Assembly (NCBI GenBank): GCA_958370785.1
Contig: CATXKN010000011.1
Coordinates: 1 to 43,800 of the forward strand
Origin: an uncultured Collinsella sp.
GTDB lineage: Bacteria > Actinomycetota > Coriobacteriia > Coriobacteriales > Coriobacteriaceae
Reading direction: 5' to 3'
DNA length: 43,800 bases
Positions within the stretch are counted from its first letter, which is position 1. Every line of letters begins with the position of its first letter. The position numbers were made by a program, and so were the translations under genes. The notes under the pieces were generated by a model. The model saw nothing but the letters and a program-made list of their open reading frames with translations, made no database searches and had not been told where the DNA came from. Below are positions 15,971 to 24,437 of the stretch, in pieces.

Positions 15971-17584
15971 ATGGCCATCATCAACAAGGGTATGTCCAGG
16001 CGTTCGTTCCTCGGCCTCACCGGCAGCGTCGCTGCTGTCGCAGGGCTTGGTCTCACCGGCTGCGGTGGCAGCTCTAGCGACGAGGGTTCCGCTTCCGGTT
16101 CCACCGATTCCGCCAACCGTGGCGGCGGCGTGATCACCGCTGGTTCCGCTTACGCTCCGTCCAGCTTCGACCCCGCCAGCACCGGCTCCGCTGTGGGCCT
16201 GGGTGCTAACTGGCACGTCATCGAGGGCCTCTACGGCATCGATTACCACGACTACAGCACCTTCAACGAGCTCGCCACCGACGATCCCAAGTCCGTGGAC
16301 GACACTACCTTCGAGGTCACCATCCGCAAGGGTGCCAAGTTCTCCGATGGCACCGAGGTCACCGCTGACGACGTCGTCGCTTCCTACAACGCTTGCGCCG
16401 CTTCTGCTACCTATGCTCCGTTCTTCCAGCCCTTCGAGTCCATCGAGGCCAAGGACGCCAGCACTGTAACGGTCAAGACCAAGGTCCCCAACTTCTCCCT
16501 GCTCAAGGATCGTCTGGCCATCATCCGTGTTACCCCGGCCACCCAGGCCGAGGAGGATCGCGCCAAGCAGCCGATCGGTTCCGGCCCCTGGATGTACGAC
16601 TCTATCTCCGATACCGAGATCACCCTGGTTCCCAACCCCGAGTACAACGGTGAGTATGCTGCCGAGGATAAGAAGATCCAGTACAGCATCCTGACCGACC
16701 CCACCGCTCGCGTTACCGCTCAGCAGGAGGGCTCCACGCTCGTTATGGAGCTCGTCACCGCTGACGCCGTCGACCAGCTCGAGAGCGCTGGCTGCAAGAT
16801 CGACAACGTCCAGGGCTTCGGCACCCGCTTCATCATGTTCAACGTCGCCAAGGAGCCTTGGAACAACGTCAAGGTCCGTCAGGCCGTCATGTACGCGCTC
16901 GACACCGAGAAGATGATCACCAACACCTTCGCCGGCCTTGCCACCGCTGCCAGCTGCTACCTGCCCAAGAGCTTCACCAACTATCATGAGGCTTCCACGG
17001 TGTACAAGACTGACGCCAAGAAGGCCAAGAAGCTCATCGAAGAGTCTGGCATCACCCCGGGCGCCATCACCCTGCGCACCACCGACAACGAGCAGATCAA
17101 GGGCATGGCCGCTCAGGTCAAGAACGACCTCGACGCCCTCGGCTTCGATGTGACCATCCAGACCGATACCTCGCCGGCCACCTACGCTGCCATCGACGGC
17201 GGCGAGGCCTACGATATCCTTCTCGCTCCTGGCGATCCGTCCTGCTTCGGCGCCGACCCCGACCTGCTGCTCAACTGGTGGTATGGCGACAACGTCTGGA
17301 TGCAGACCCGTTGCCCGTGGAAGGATTCCGCTGAGTGGGCGAAGCTCCACGGTCTCATGGACGAGGCTCTTGCCGCCGAGGGCGACGAGCAGCAGAAGAA
17401 GTGGAACGAGTGCTTCGACATCATCGCCGACAACGCTGTTCTGTACCCCGTTGTCCACGTCAAGACCGTTTCCGCTTCCTGGGACGATCCGTCCACCGCG
17501 CCCAACGGCGAGGCCCTCGATGGCTTCAAGGGCATCGGCACGACGAGCATGTCCTTCAGGGGCGTCGCGACCGTCAAGGCCTAA
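15971..17584 (+). CDS. ABC transporter substrate-binding lipoprotein (SBP_bac_5), probable sialic acid importer
   Basis: Extracytoplasmic solute receptor of the oligopeptide/nickel-binding family, 537 residues. The N-terminus has a twin-arginine motif SRRSFLGLTG (residues 9-18) followed by a hydrophobic stretch and the lipobox LTGC (Cys31), so it looks like a Tat-exported lipoprotein. The body shows the family pattern FDPASTGSAVG, FSDGTEVTADDVV and a C-terminal YPVVHVKTV. AGGAG at 15961-15965 sets the ATG at 15971. Substrate is inferred from context only: it heads a cluster with nanA, nanK and nanE, and sialic acid importers of this ABC type (SatABCD) are known in other bacteria. Codon use is strongly biased to AAG/AAC/GAC/ACC as in gap and pgk, suggesting high expression. 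Confidence 0.85.
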   Translation: MAIINKGMSRRSFLGLTGSVAAVAGLGLTGCGGSSSDEGSASGSTDSANRGGGVITAGSAYAPSSFDPASTGSAVGLGANWHVIEGLYGIDYHDYSTFNELATDDPKSVDDTTFEVTIRKGAKFSDGTEVTADDVVASYNACAASATYAPFFQPFESIEAKDASTVTVKTKVPNFSLLKDRLAIIRVTPATQAEEDRAKQPIGSGPWMYDSISDTEITLVPNPEYNGEYAAEDKKIQYSILTDPTARVTAQQEGSTLVMELVTADAVDQLESAGCKIDNVQGFGTRFIMFNVAKEPWNNVKVRQAVMYALDTEKMITNTFAGLATAASCYLPKSFTNYHEASTVYKTDAKKAKKLIEESGITPGAITLRTTDNEQIKGMAAQVKNDLDALGFDVTIQTDTSPATYAAIDGGEAYDILLAPGDPSCFGADPDLLLNWWYGDNVWMQTRCPWKDSAEWAKLHGLMDEALAAEGDEQQKKWNECFDIIADNAVLYPVVHVKTVSASWDDPSTAPNGEALDGFKGIGTTSMSFRGVATVKA

Positions 17585-17644
17585 GACTCGCTTGAGTCAT
17601 ATGCAGGGCGTCGGTCGTAAGGCGGCGTCCTCATAGTTGAAACA

Positions 17645-17678
17645 AAGACCCGGGCGGCCTCGATGTCGCTCGGGTCTT
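17645..17678 (+). terminator. Intercistronic hairpin after the binding-protein gene
   Basis: AAGACCCG (17645-17652) pairs with CGGGTCTT (17671-17678), and an inner GCG/CGC extends the stem. There is no T-tract. Such hairpins often allow only partial read-through, or protect the upstream mRNA, giving more binding protein than permease. Confidence 0.6.
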
Positions 17679-17681
17679 GTA

Positions 17682-17699
17682 ATGAGTATCCATACTCAT
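17682..17699. promoter_or_regulatory. Perfect palindrome between binding protein and permease genes
   Basis: ATGAGTAT-CC-ATACTCAT, an exact 8-bp dyad with a 2-bp centre, 41 bp before the permease GTG. It could be an operator or a small RNA hairpin in the leader. The regulator is unknown. Confidence 0.4.
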
Positions 17700-17739
17700 A
17701 TACCAGTTGGTCCTACCGACAAAAGAAAGGGGAGAGAAC

Positions 17740-18696
17740 GTGAACAACTTTCTACGTTTGATTGGAAGGCGCCTCGTGGCGCTGCCGATCATGGCATTGG
17801 GCGTCACCGTCCTGGTGTTCTTCCTTATGTCGTTCTCCAAGACCGACCCCGCCTATACGGCGTTGGGTGACGGTGCCTCGCCCGAGGCGGTTGCCGAGTA
17901 CCATGAGAAGTATGGTCTGGACGACCCCTGGCCCGTGCGCTACGTGCGCTACATGGGCGATTTGATCCATGGTGACATGGGCACCTATGGTGCTGCTCGC
18001 AACTCCGTTGCCAAGCGCATCTCCACGGCCCTGCCCGTCACGATGCAGCTGACCTTCATCGGTCTTGCCATCGGCGCGGTCGTCTCGTTTTTGCTCGGCG
18101 TCATCGCGGCACTGTATCGCGATAAATGGCCGGACCAAGTGATCCGCGTCTTTTCCATCGCCGGCCTGGCAACCCCGTCGTTCTGGCTTGCCGTTCTGTT
18201 GATTCTGCTGTTCTCTTCCTACCTTAAGGTGCTCCCGGCGTCCGGTGCTCTGCCTCACTTCACCACCAACCCGGCTGGCTATCTGGGACGTATGATCATG
18301 CCCGCCATCGCCCTGGCATTCCCGCTGACGGGTCAGATGACTCGTATCGTGCGTACGGCAATGGTCGAGGAGCTCGATAAGGACTATGTCCGCATGGCCC
18401 GTGGCGCCGGCGTTCCCGAGAAGGTCGTCGTCGGCATCAACGTTCTTCGCAATGCGCTGATCACCCCGGTCACCACCCTCGGTCTTAAGATCGGCTACCT
18501 TATGGGCGGCGCCGTCGTCATCGAGGTCATCTTCAACCTCCCCGGCATGGGTACTGCGATTCTGCAGGGCGTTCAGGGCAACGAGGCGAACCTGGTTCAG
18601 GGCGTCGTCATCGTCGTTGCTCTTGCCTTCATCATCATCAACATCGTGGTTGACATGCTCTACCTGCTCATCAACCCGCGCATCAGGACGGTGTAG
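17740..18696 (+). CDS. ABC transporter permease (DppB/OppB type), nan cluster
   Basis: First membrane subunit of the nan-cluster importer, 318 residues. It has the DppB layout: N-terminal helix (RLVALPIMALGVTVLVFFLM), an extracellular segment with YHEKYGLDDPWPVRYVRYMG, then five more helices. The cytoplasmic EAA loop reads ELDKDYVRMARGAGVPEKVV. The start is GTG at 17740, set by GAAAGGGGAG at 17725-17734. The frame opens earlier without support. It ends three bases before the permease-ATPase fusion gene. In this family it pairs with the permease half of that fusion. Substrate is inferred from the neighbouring sialic-acid genes. Confidence 0.88.
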   Translation: MNNFLRLIGRRLVALPIMALGVTVLVFFLMSFSKTDPAYTALGDGASPEAVAEYHEKYGLDDPWPVRYVRYMGDLIHGDMGTYGAARNSVAKRISTALPVTMQLTFIGLAIGAVVSFLLGVIAALYRDKWPDQVIRVFSIAGLATPSFWLAVLLILLFSSYLKVLPASGALPHFTTNPAGYLGRMIMPAIALAFPLTGQMTRIVRTAMVEELDKDYVRMARGAGVPEKVVVGINVLRNALITPVTTLGLKIGYLMGGAVVIEVIFNLPGMGTAILQGVQGNEANLVQGVVIVVALAFIIINIVVDMLYLLINPRIRTV

Positions 18697-18699
18697 ATT

Positions 18700-20715
18700 A
18701 TGGTAAAGATTCGAGAGAAGCAAACCGAGCAGCTCGAGAAGGCTGCCTCCAAGGGGCTCAAGCTCGGTGGCTGGAAGAAGATGACGCTGTCTTCTAAGAT
18801 TGCCGCCGTCGTGCTGGTGCTGGTCGCCCTGACCGCGATTCTGGCGCCCCTTCTTGCCCCCTATAGCCCGGTCGAGATTTTCACTGCTCGCCAGGCTCCC
18901 GGCAATGGATTTATCTTCGGTACCGACGATAAGGGCCGCGACATCCTGTCGCGCATGCTTTACGGTGGCCGTTACTCGCTGATCATCGGCTTCGGTGCTA
19001 CTGCCATGGCTCTGGTCTGCGGCTCGGTCGTGGGCGCCCTCGCGGCTGTTTCGCGCAAGTCCGTTTCCGAGGCGATCATGCGCATCCTGGACATCATCAT
19101 GTCCATCCCGGGCATCGCCCTCGCTGCCGTCTTCGTCTCCATCCTGGGCAATTCCGTGCCGTCGATCATCTTCGCCATCGGCTTTATGTACACTCCGCAG
19201 ATTGCCCGTATTGTGCGCGCCAACATCGTGTCCGAGTACGGCGAGGACTATGTCCGCGCGGTCATCGTTTCCGGCGCCAAGGCTCCGTGGATTTTGATCA
19301 AGCATGTTCTGCGTAACTGCATCGCCCCGATCATGGTCTTCACCGTTACCCTGGTCGCCGACGCCATCATCTTCGAGGCCTCGCTGACCTTTATCGGCGC
19401 TGGTATTCAGGAGCCTACCGCTACCTGGGGCAACATCCTCGCCGATGCTCGCGGTGGCGTGCTCGCTGGCCGTTGGTGGCAGGCGCTGTTCCCGGGCCTG
19501 GCCATCATGATCACCTGCCTGGCGCTTAACATCCTCTCCGAGGGTATTACCGACGCTATGGCCGCTGCTCCCTCCGCCGCCCTGGATCCGACCGACTCCT
19601 CCAAGCGCCGCGAGGCCGACCTGCTGGTTTCCGATCCCGTTCGCGCCTACAAGGAGCAGGCTCAGTCCCTGTCCGCCCGTCTTGGCGCTCTGCGTGATGT
19701 CGAACTCAAGCGTAACGACCGCCATGTGCCCGATGAGTCCGTTGAGCCGATCCTTTCGGTCCGCGATTTCTGCATCCAGTTTGAGCACCACGGCGATATC
19801 AACGTCGTCGATCATGTCAACTTTGATGTCCGTCCCGGCCAGACCATGGGCCTGGTAGGTGAGTCCGGCTGCGGTAAGTCCATCACCACGCTGGCCATCA
19901 TGGGCCTGACCGACGATGACGAGCATCTTTCCGGTGAGGTTCTCTGGGAGGGCCGCGATCTGCTCAAGATGAGCAAGAAGGAGTGGTTCGGCCTGCGCGG
20001 TACCGATATCGCCATGGTCTATCAGGACGCCCTGTCCTCGCTCAACCCCTCCATGCTCATTTCCGCCCAGATGAAGCAGCTCACCAAGCGTGGCGGCACC
20101 CGTAGCGCCGAGGAGCTCCTGGAGCTCGTGGGCCTCGACCCCAAGCGTACGCTCGAGAGCTATCCGCATGAGCTTTCCGGTGGTCAGCGTCAGCGCGTTC
20201 TGATCGCTATGGCCCTTACCCGCGACCCCAAGCTGGTCATCTGCGACGAGCCCACGACCGCTCTGGACGTTACCGTCCAGAAGCAGGTCATCAAGCTGCT
20301 CAACGACCTTCAGGCCAAGCTCGGCTTTGCCATGATCTTCGTTTCGCACGACCTGGCACTGGTCGCCGAGGTCGCTCATAACATCACGGTTATGTACGCC
20401 GGCCAGGTTATCGAGCAGGCGCCCACCAAGGAGCTGCTCACCAACCCGATTCACGAGTACACCCGCGGCCTTCTGGGTTCCGTCCTGTCCATCGAGAGCG
20501 GCTCGGGCCGCCTGCACCAGGTGCCCGGCGCTGTTCCGAGCCCGCGCGATTTCCCCAAGGGCGATCGCTTCGCGCCCCGCTCGAGCCATCCGCGCATTGG
20601 CCTGGATACCCGTCCGGTCTTCAAGCGCGTGCCCGGCACCGAGCACTTCTATTCCGAGCTCCCCGACGAGGTGCTCAAGGCAAATGGTTTGACCCCTCAC
20701 GCGGAGGTGATGTAG
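18700..20715 (+). CDS. Fused ABC permease-ATPase (DppC-DppD fusion), nan cluster
   Basis: A single 671-residue protein joining the second permease to an ATPase. Residues about 25-285 are a DppC-like permease (FGTDDKGRDILSRMLYGGRYS, EAA loop EDYVRAVIVSGAKAPWILIK). A charged linker follows (about 290-345). Residues 346-671 are a DppD-like nucleotide-binding domain with Walker A GESGCGKS (387-394), signature LSGGQRQRV (from 492) and Walker B LVICDEPTTALD (Asp516, Glu517). The C-terminal extension keeps the family frame (GDRFAPRSSHP) but lacks the cysteines that other DppD/OppD proteins use for an Fe-S cluster. The frame is uninterrupted, so the fusion is real in this sequence. The start at 18700 follows the previous stop by three bases. 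Comparable fusions are recalled for sialic-acid importers but were not checked. Confidence 0.88.
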   Translation: MVKIREKQTEQLEKAASKGLKLGGWKKMTLSSKIAAVVLVLVALTAILAPLLAPYSPVEIFTARQAPGNGFIFGTDDKGRDILSRMLYGGRYSLIIGFGATAMALVCGSVVGALAAVSRKSVSEAIMRILDIIMSIPGIALAAVFVSILGNSVPSIIFAIGFMYTPQIARIVRANIVSEYGEDYVRAVIVSGAKAPWILIKHVLRNCIAPIMVFTVTLVADAIIFEASLTFIGAGIQEPTATWGNILADARGGVLAGRWWQALFPGLAIMITCLALNILSEGITDAMAAAPSAALDPTDSSKRREADLLVSDPVRAYKEQAQSLSARLGALRDVELKRNDRHVPDESVEPILSVRDFCIQFEHHGDINVVDHVNFDVRPGQTMGLVGESGCGKSITTLAIMGLTDDDEHLSGEVLWEGRDLLKMSKKEWFGLRGTDIAMVYQDALSSLNPSMLISAQMKQLTKRGGTRSAEELLELVGLDPKRTLESYPHELSGGQRQRVLIAMALTRDPKLVICDEPTTALDVTVQKQVIKLLNDLQAKLGFAMIFVSHDLALVAEVAHNITVMYAGQVIEQAPTKELLTNPIHEYTRGLLGSVLSIESGSGRLHQVPGAVPSPRDFPKGDRFAPRSSHPRIGLDTRPVFKRVPGTEHFYSELPDEVLKANGLTPHAEVM

Positions 20716-21543
20716 ATGAGCGAGACCGCAGTCAACGGCGTCGAGCCGATCATCTTCCTTGATGACGTCCACGTCACCTTTAGGACCCGTACCGGCTCGA
20801 TTCTGCACCCCAACCTGGTTCACGCCGTCCAGGGTGTAACGATTAAGCTCATGCCCGGACAGACCATCGGCATCGTCGGCGAGTCCGGTTGCGGAAAGTC
20901 CACCACCGCCAACGTCATGTGCGGCCTGCAGGCCCCCACGAGCGGCAAGGTCTACTTTAAGGGCAAGGACGTTACCAAACGTACCGCCGAGGACCGTCGC
21001 CACATGGGTCGCGTCATCTCGGTCGTGTTCCAGAACCCGGCCACGGCGCTCAACCCCCGCATGGTCGTTCGCGAGCAACTGCTCGACCCCATGCGCGTCC
21101 ACAACCTGGGTACCGAGGCCGAGCAGGAGAAGCGCGTCAAGGAGCTCTTGGAGCTCACCGGTCTGCCCAGCTCCGCCGCCGAGGTTCTTCCCGGCCAGCT
21201 TTCGGGCGGCCAGCGCCAGCGCGTCGCAATTGCCCGTGCCCTGTCGCTGAACCCCGATGCCATCATCGCCGACGAGCCCACCTCGGCTCTGGACGTTTCG
21301 GTCCGCGCGCAGATTCTGAACCTGCTGACCGACCTTAAGAAAGAGCTCGGCCTGGCCATGGTGTTCATCAGCCATGACATCCAGACGGTCCGCTATATCT
21401 CTGACGACATCATCGTTATGAATGGCGGCAAGATCGTCGAGCATGGCGAGGCCAAGCAGGTCTTCCAGCACCCTCAGGACCCCTACACCAAGATGCTGCT
21501 CGGCGCTGCGCCGTCGCTGCTGCATCCCAAGCTCGGCGAGTAG
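20716..21543 (+). CDS. ABC transporter ATPase (DppF/OppF type), nan cluster
   Basis: Second nucleotide-binding subunit of the importer, 275 residues. Walker A GESGCGKS lies near residue 56, then the Q-loop VVFQNPATALNPRMVV, signature LSGGQRQRVAIARAL and Walker B IIADEPTSALDVS, with SHDIQTVRY as the switch histidine. It stops at about 275 residues, short of the usual 320-340, and lacks the cysteine-rich C-terminal Fe-S extension found in OppF and in the second transporter of this window. The ATG is directly after the TAG of the fusion gene, with GGAGGTGA at 20703-20710 as a near-perfect ribosome site inside the upstream gene. An intercistronic hairpin (21560-21587) follows. Confidence 0.88.
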   Translation: MSETAVNGVEPIIFLDDVHVTFRTRTGSILHPNLVHAVQGVTIKLMPGQTIGIVGESGCGKSTTANVMCGLQAPTSGKVYFKGKDVTKRTAEDRRHMGRVISVVFQNPATALNPRMVVREQLLDPMRVHNLGTEAEQEKRVKELLELTGLPSSAAEVLPGQLSGGQRQRVAIARALSLNPDAIIADEPTSALDVSVRAQILNLLTDLKKELGLAMVFISHDIQTVRYISDDIIVMNGGKIVEHGEAKQVFQHPQDPYTKMLLGAAPSLLHPKLGE

Positions 21544-21559
21544 CCTCGCTTTCCCTCCC

Positions 21560-21587
21560 GTGCGCCCGGTTCCCTTGCCGGGCGCAC
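21560..21587 (+). terminator. Intercistronic hairpin before the CE7 esterase
   Basis: A perfect 10-bp GC-rich stem (21560-21569 with 21578-21587) and 8-nt loop without a T-tract. It probably attenuates transcription or protects mRNA between the transporter and the enzymes of the cluster. Confidence 0.55.
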
Positions 21588-21623
21588 CTCCGTTGCGATT
21601 TCGAAAGGTTGGGTTCACGAGCC

Positions 21624-22601
21624 ATGCCAAGTGCTCAAGAGCTACAACAGCAATTTGGTGAATATCGAGGCGCTATGCCCCGTCCATCGGATTTCGATCT
21701 CTTCTGGAAGGACCGCATGGCCGAGGCCGACGCCGTCGAGCTCGACTACGCGATCGAGGCGGCTTCGGTTGCGGACTCCGCGACCTGTCGGTTTTTCGAT
21801 CTCTGGTATACCGGCATGTGTGGTGCACGCCTGCATGCCAAGTACCTCAAGCCGGTCTCGGAGGAGCCCATGCCGCTGGTGCTTCAGTTCCATGGATATC
21901 CGGGTGCGAGCCGCAGCTGGTTTGAGCAGGCGTCGTTTGCGGGCATGGGCATGGCGCTCATTGCTCTCGACTGCCCCGGCCAGGGTGGCCCCTCCGAGGA
22001 TATTGGTGGATTTGAGGGCACGACGGTCGCGGGCCATATCGTCGCCGGTATCGACGGCGACCCGGCCAATCTCTACTATGTCCGCTTGCACCAGGATATC
22101 CGCATTCTGTGCCGTATCGTTCGCGAGCTCGAGGGCATCGATCTTACCCGCGTGTATGTGAACGGCGCATCGCAGGGCGGCGGTTTGGGTATTGCGACCT
22201 GCGCGCTCAATAGCGATTTGGTTGACCGCGCGGCCATCCTCTACCCCTTCTTATCGGACTTCCGCCTGGTTTGGGATCTGGACGCCGATGATATTGCCTA
22301 CGAGGGTCTGCGCTATTGGTCGCGTTGGTTTGACGAGGACTCGACTCGTATCGAGGAAGCCTATGACAAGCTGGCGTACTTCGATTCCAAGAACTTTGCC
22401 CCCATGGTCAAGTGCCCCGTGCTGTTTGGCACGGGCACAGCCGATATCGTCTGTCCGCCGGCAACGCAGTTTGCGGTGTACAACAACCTGTCCTGCGAGA
22501 AGCGCCACGAGTTCTTTGAGGGCTTTGGCCACGAGGAGATTCAGGACTTTGATGATCTGATCATTCCGTTTTTCTGCAAGGGAGGGGAGGCTCATGTCTA
22601 A
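21624..22601 (+). CDS. Acetyl esterase, CE7 family (acetylxylan esterase/cephalosporin-C deacetylase like)
   Basis: An alpha/beta hydrolase of 325 residues, the standard CE7 length. The N-terminal signature PRPSDFDLFWKD is typical. The oxyanion region LQFHGYPG is followed by LDCPGQGGPS (the family's RGQ region). The nucleophile elbow GASQGGG puts Ser183 as nucleophile, and Asp274 (GTGTADIVCPP) and His303 (FGHEE) complete the triad. CE7 enzymes remove acetyl groups from small acetylated sugars. In this cluster a role in removing O-acetyl groups from sialic acid is plausible but inferred. The start could be the ATG at 21624 or a TTG at 21609. The ribosome site (GGTTGGG) is weak. The last 8 nt overlap the next gene. 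Confidence 0.88.
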   Translation: MPSAQELQQQFGEYRGAMPRPSDFDLFWKDRMAEADAVELDYAIEAASVADSATCRFFDLWYTGMCGARLHAKYLKPVSEEPMPLVLQFHGYPGASRSWFEQASFAGMGMALIALDCPGQGGPSEDIGGFEGTTVAGHIVAGIDGDPANLYYVRLHQDIRILCRIVRELEGIDLTRVYVNGASQGGGLGIATCALNSDLVDRAAILYPFLSDFRLVWDLDADDIAYEGLRYWSRWFDEDSTRIEEAYDKLAYFDSKNFAPMVKCPVLFGTGTADIVCPPATQFAVYNNLSCEKRHEFFEGFGHEEIQDFDDLIIPFFCKGGEAHV

Positions 22602-23445
22602 GTGCGAGAGCAATGTTGACGAGCTGATGATCCCCGGGCTCGTGGGAATTCCTGGAACGGTTTCGTCAAGGCTCGCAGAATATCGGGGCTGGCACGGTGA
22701 TGTCCAAGCAGGTGTTTCTGATTTAGAGACATGCGCTTCGAATCTTGAGATTCAAGGTCTGGCCATTACGGCGATTGACTTTGTTAACCCCTGCGCCCGT
22801 TACTCGGAGGTTTCCTTTGAGCTCGGTGACCATGCGGTCCACGCTCGTTTGATTGAGCCTGTTGGTCGTGCCCGAGTATCTGAGCGCGTGCCACTGTGCC
22901 TGATGTTCCACGACATCGATCGGCCTGTGCGCGGCTGGCATCACATGACGAGATTTGCCGCCATGGGGTATGCCGTCCTCGCGCTGGATGACGATGTTGC
23001 TGGTGCGGACGACCTGCAGCAGGGGATTACCTCGCCTGCTTTTGTCGAGCGCGTCCGTTGGGGCTGCGCGTTGGCGAAGGTCGCGCGCAATCTTGATGGC
23101 GTGGACCCCGACCGCATTTTTGCATGGGGCGAGGGTCTTGGCGGCGGAGTCGCGCTGGCGGTTTCTGCTCTGGACGAGCAGGGCCTTGCCTGCACGGCGG
23201 TCGCCAATCCAGTTCCCGGTGGCCTCGAGGCGCTGTCGTCTCGGGTGCGCGGATCGGTGCTCATGGGCACATCGCTTATGGATGCCGTGAGCGAACCCAA
23301 GGGACAGTTTGCCGTATTCAACGGTCTTGAGTGTGACCGGAGGCATATCATCTATGCCAAATACGCTCATGAGCGCATCAATGCGTTCGAAAACGAAGTC
23401 GTCGACTTCTTTAACCAAACGTTCTACCCGTGTTCTTTGGCCTAG
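22594..23445 (+). CDS. CE7-like alpha/beta hydrolase paralogue lacking the catalytic serine
   Basis: A 283-residue relative of the preceding esterase. Aligning by eye, AEYRGW, the LCLMFHDI strand, DPDRIFAWGEGLGGGVALAV, the GTSLMDAVSEP segment, QFAVFNGLECDRRH and AHERI match the CE7 protein in order. At the nucleophile elbow, however, GASQGGG has become GEGLGGG, so the Ser position is Gly181. The aspartate (Asp230) and histidine (His259) are kept. The RGQ-type loop (DCPGQGG) is also lost, replaced by DDDVAGAD. The frame is intact, with a very strong ribosome site (GGGAGGGGAGG) and an 8-nt overlap with the esterase gene. It is therefore probably translated as an inactive partner, binding protein or altered enzyme, not a decayed gene. 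Function unknown. Confidence 0.8.
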   Translation: MSKCESNVDELMIPGLVGIPGTVSSRLAEYRGWHGDVQAGVSDLETCASNLEIQGLAITAIDFVNPCARYSEVSFELGDHAVHARLIEPVGRARVSERVPLCLMFHDIDRPVRGWHHMTRFAAMGYAVLALDDDVAGADDLQQGITSPAFVERVRWGCALAKVARNLDGVDPDRIFAWGEGLGGGVALAVSALDEQGLACTAVANPVPGGLEALSSRVRGSVLMGTSLMDAVSEPKGQFAVFNGLECDRRHIIYAKYAHERINAFENEVVDFFNQTFYPCSLA

Positions 23446-23513
23446 ACGGCCTGGACACTGCCAACAAGAGTGGGCGGCATAGGGCTGCCCGCCAGACAAC
23501 TAAGGAGATTCTT

Positions 23514-24434
23514 GTGGCAACTCAGAAATTCACCGGCGTTATCCCTCCCGTCGTTGTTCCCGATACCGAAGACCACCAGCTCGATGTTGCCTCCTTTGAG
23601 CGCAGCATCAACCGCATGATCGATGCCGGCGTCGATGGCCTGTTCTTCCTGGGCTCCTCGGGCGAGGTCGTCTTCTCCACCGACGAGCGTCGCCGTCAGA
23701 TCATCGCCGAGGCCGTGCGCATCGTCGATCACCGCGTGCCTGTTCTGGTCGGCATCATCGATACCGAGACCGAGCGCATGATTGAGCACGGTAAGGTCGC
23801 TCAGGAGCTGGGCGCCGATGCCCTCGTCGCCACCTGCCCGTTCTATGCCCTGCAGGGCATGACCGAGGTCGAGGAGCACTTCCGCATCCTGCACGAGGAG
23901 CTCGACCTGCCCATCTTTGCCTATGACATTCCCGTGTGCGTTCATACCAAGCTCCCCTGGAAGCTCCTTGCCAAGCTCGGCGCCGAGGGCGTCCTGGCCG
24001 GCGTCAAGGATTCCTCGGGTGATGACATCTCGTTCCGCTACCTCGTTCAGGAGAACGAGAAGAACGGCCATCCGATGAGCATCCTCACCGGTCACGAGGT
24101 CGTTGTCGATGGCGCTTACCTCGGTGGCGCCGACGGTTCTGTCCCGGGTCTCGCCAACGTTGAGCCCGAGGGCTACGTGCGCCAGTGGAAGGCCGCTCAG
24201 GCCGGCGACTGGGCTACCGTCAAGGCCGAGCAGGATCGCCTCAACGAGATCTCCCACATCTGGGATGTCACCTCGGGCGTTCAGGGCTATGCCGGCGGCG
24301 TTGGTGCCTTCAAGACCGCTATGAATCTCATGGGCATCTTCGACAGCCCGACCATGCCGCGCCCGGTGAAGGCCATGACCGGCGAGAACGTCGAGGCGAT
24401 TAAGAAGGTCCTCCAGGACAACGGTCTCCTTTAA
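23514..24434 (+). CDS. nanA: N-acetylneuraminate lyase (DapA/NanA aldolase family)
   Basis: A class I aldolase splitting N-acetylneuraminate into ManNAc and pyruvate. The 306-residue TIM barrel has GSSGEVVFSTDERR (pyruvate-binding GxxGE loop), the catalytic tyrosine in FAYDIP (Tyr140) and the Schiff-base lysine in GVKDSSGD (Lys165). The arginine that follows the YN[VI]P motif in dihydrodipicolinate synthases is not present (DIPVCVHTK), which argues against DapA. Neighbouring nanK and nanE support NanA. The start is GTG at 23514, set by AAGGAG at 23502-23507. The frame opens earlier but overlaps the previous gene without a ribosome site. The family also includes KDG-type aldolases, so the substrate rests partly on context. 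Confidence 0.85.
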   Translation: MATQKFTGVIPPVVVPDTEDHQLDVASFERSINRMIDAGVDGLFFLGSSGEVVFSTDERRRQIIAEAVRIVDHRVPVLVGIIDTETERMIEHGKVAQELGADALVATCPFYALQGMTEVEEHFRILHEELDLPIFAYDIPVCVHTKLPWKLLAKLGAEGVLAGVKDSSGDDISFRYLVQENEKNGHPMSILTGHEVVVDGAYLGGADGSVPGLANVEPEGYVRQWKAAQAGDWATVKAEQDRLNEISHIWDVTSGVQGYAGGVGAFKTAMNLMGIFDSPTMPRPVKAMTGENVEAIKKVLQDNGLL

Positions 24435-24437
24435 AGC

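Noticed and set aside
17752..21630. Very long minus-strand open frame (about 1290 codons) opposite the nan transporter genes
   Set aside because: It is antisense to four well-supported ABC genes, has no family motifs, and low-complexity His/Asp/Gly/Leu-rich content typical of the shadow frame of strongly biased GC-rich genes.
23514..24434. Assignment as dihydrodipicolinate synthase (DapA)
   Set aside because: The arginine after the YxxP motif that binds the substrate carboxylate in DapA is absent, and the neighbours are nanK and nanE.
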